From an uncultured Collinsella sp. (GTDB taxonomy: Bacteria > Actinomycetota > Coriobacteriia > Coriobacteriales > Coriobacteriaceae): a DNA stretch of 6,671 nt. A program made the position numbers and the translations under genes. This document shows positions 6,398-6,671 of the stretch, piece after piece. How positions within the stretch are numbered: the first letter of the stretch is position 1; every line of letters begins with the position of its first letter. Where the stretch lies: assembly GCA_900757385.1 (NCBI GenBank), contig CAAENO010000202.1, positions 1-6,671 of the forward strand, written 5' to 3'. A model generated the notes under the pieces. The model did not search any database and was not told the DNA's origin. It saw only the letters and a list, made by a program, of their open reading frames with translations.

Positions 6398-6671
6398 TAC
6401 AGCACGCCTCCGATCATCAAAAGCAGCTGCGCGGTAATGCAGCCAAAGATAAGCGAGTCGCTACGGTCGAGCATGCCGCCATGACCCGGGATAAGGTTGC
6501 CGGAATCCTTGACGCCCACGCCACGCTTGATGCGTGACTCGATAAGGTCGCCGATAACGCCCAGAATGGACACGACCACGCCGCACAGCAGCGCATAGGG
6601 CAGACTGAGCTTGTAGAAGTGCGTCGCCCACAGGATGAGCCAAATCAAAACCGAGCCCAGGATGCCGCCGA
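6397..6671 (-). CDS. cdsA: Phosphatidate cytidylyltransferase, C-terminal part (cut off by window edge)
   Basis: CdsA makes CDP-diacylglycerol from phosphatidic acid and CTP in the cytoplasmic membrane, the precursor of the anionic phospholipids. Only the last 90 or so residues are in the window; the frame stays open to the right edge, so the start is not visible. The diagnostic signature of the family is present, from SRIKRGVGVKDSGN through LIPGHGGMLDRSDS. It contains the conserved KD, HGG and DR-x-D residues. The residue between DR and D is Ser, where hydrophobic residues or Thr are more usual. The segment is flanked by hydrophobic membrane stretches (PYALLCGVVVSILGVIGDLI before, IFGCITAQLLLMIGGVL after). 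It is the first gene of the visible operon, and its TAA overlaps the dxr ATG by one base. In related genomes uppS usually lies just upstream, here outside the window. Confidence 0.95.
   Translation of the reverse strand, partial: GGILGSVLIWLILWATHFYKLSLPYALLCGVVVSILGVIGDLIESRIKRGVGVKDSGNLIPGHGGMLDRSDSLIFGCITAQLLLMIGGVL
6407..6411 (-). promoter_or_regulatory. Ribosome binding site of dxr, inside the cdsA 3' end
   Basis: GGAGG on the minus strand lies nine bases before the dxr ATG and within the last codons of cdsA. Together with the TAATG stop/start overlap it supports the ATG at 6397 and translational coupling of dxr to cdsA. Confidence 0.75.

Overview
The window looks like chromosomal DNA from a moderately high-GC gut actinobacterium of the class Coriobacteriia, most likely Collinsella or a close relative. 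This rests on the protein sequences, the gene order and the codon use, and no database search was made. It has two parts: the right-hand end of an insertion sequence (about 1-1009) and a tightly packed housekeeping operon on the minus strand (1005-6671).

The insertion sequence carries the C-terminal three quarters of an IS256-family (DDE) transposase on the plus strand. It then has about 50 bases of non-coding DNA and an IS256-like terminal inverted repeat. Its left end and the transposase N-terminus lie outside the window. Its base composition is visibly richer in G and C than the operon's. It faces the operon tail to tail, and its outermost bases appear to supply the stop codon of proS.

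The operon reads right to left: cdsA (phospholipid precursor synthesis, partial), dxr (committed MEP step), an RseP-type site-2 protease, ispG (penultimate MEP step) and proS (prolyl-tRNA synthetase). This order of envelope, isoprenoid and translation genes is common in bacteria. The junctions are tight. cdsA and dxr overlap by one base (TAATG), dxr and rseP are 25 bases apart, rseP and ispG are 13 bases apart with the Shine-Dalgarno overlapping the stop codon, and the ispG stop directly abuts the proS start. This implies one transcript with translational coupling, whose promoter lies beyond the right edge. No internal promoter or intrinsic terminator was found.

Most of the window is ordinary. 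Two things deserve attention. The RseP-like protease carries an insertion of about 120 residues with a winged-helix-like segment in its predicted cytosolic loop. The IS lies so close to the end of proS that it sets the protein's C-terminus and must separate the operon from whatever followed it. I found no RNA genes, CRISPR arrays or clearly new multi-gene system.
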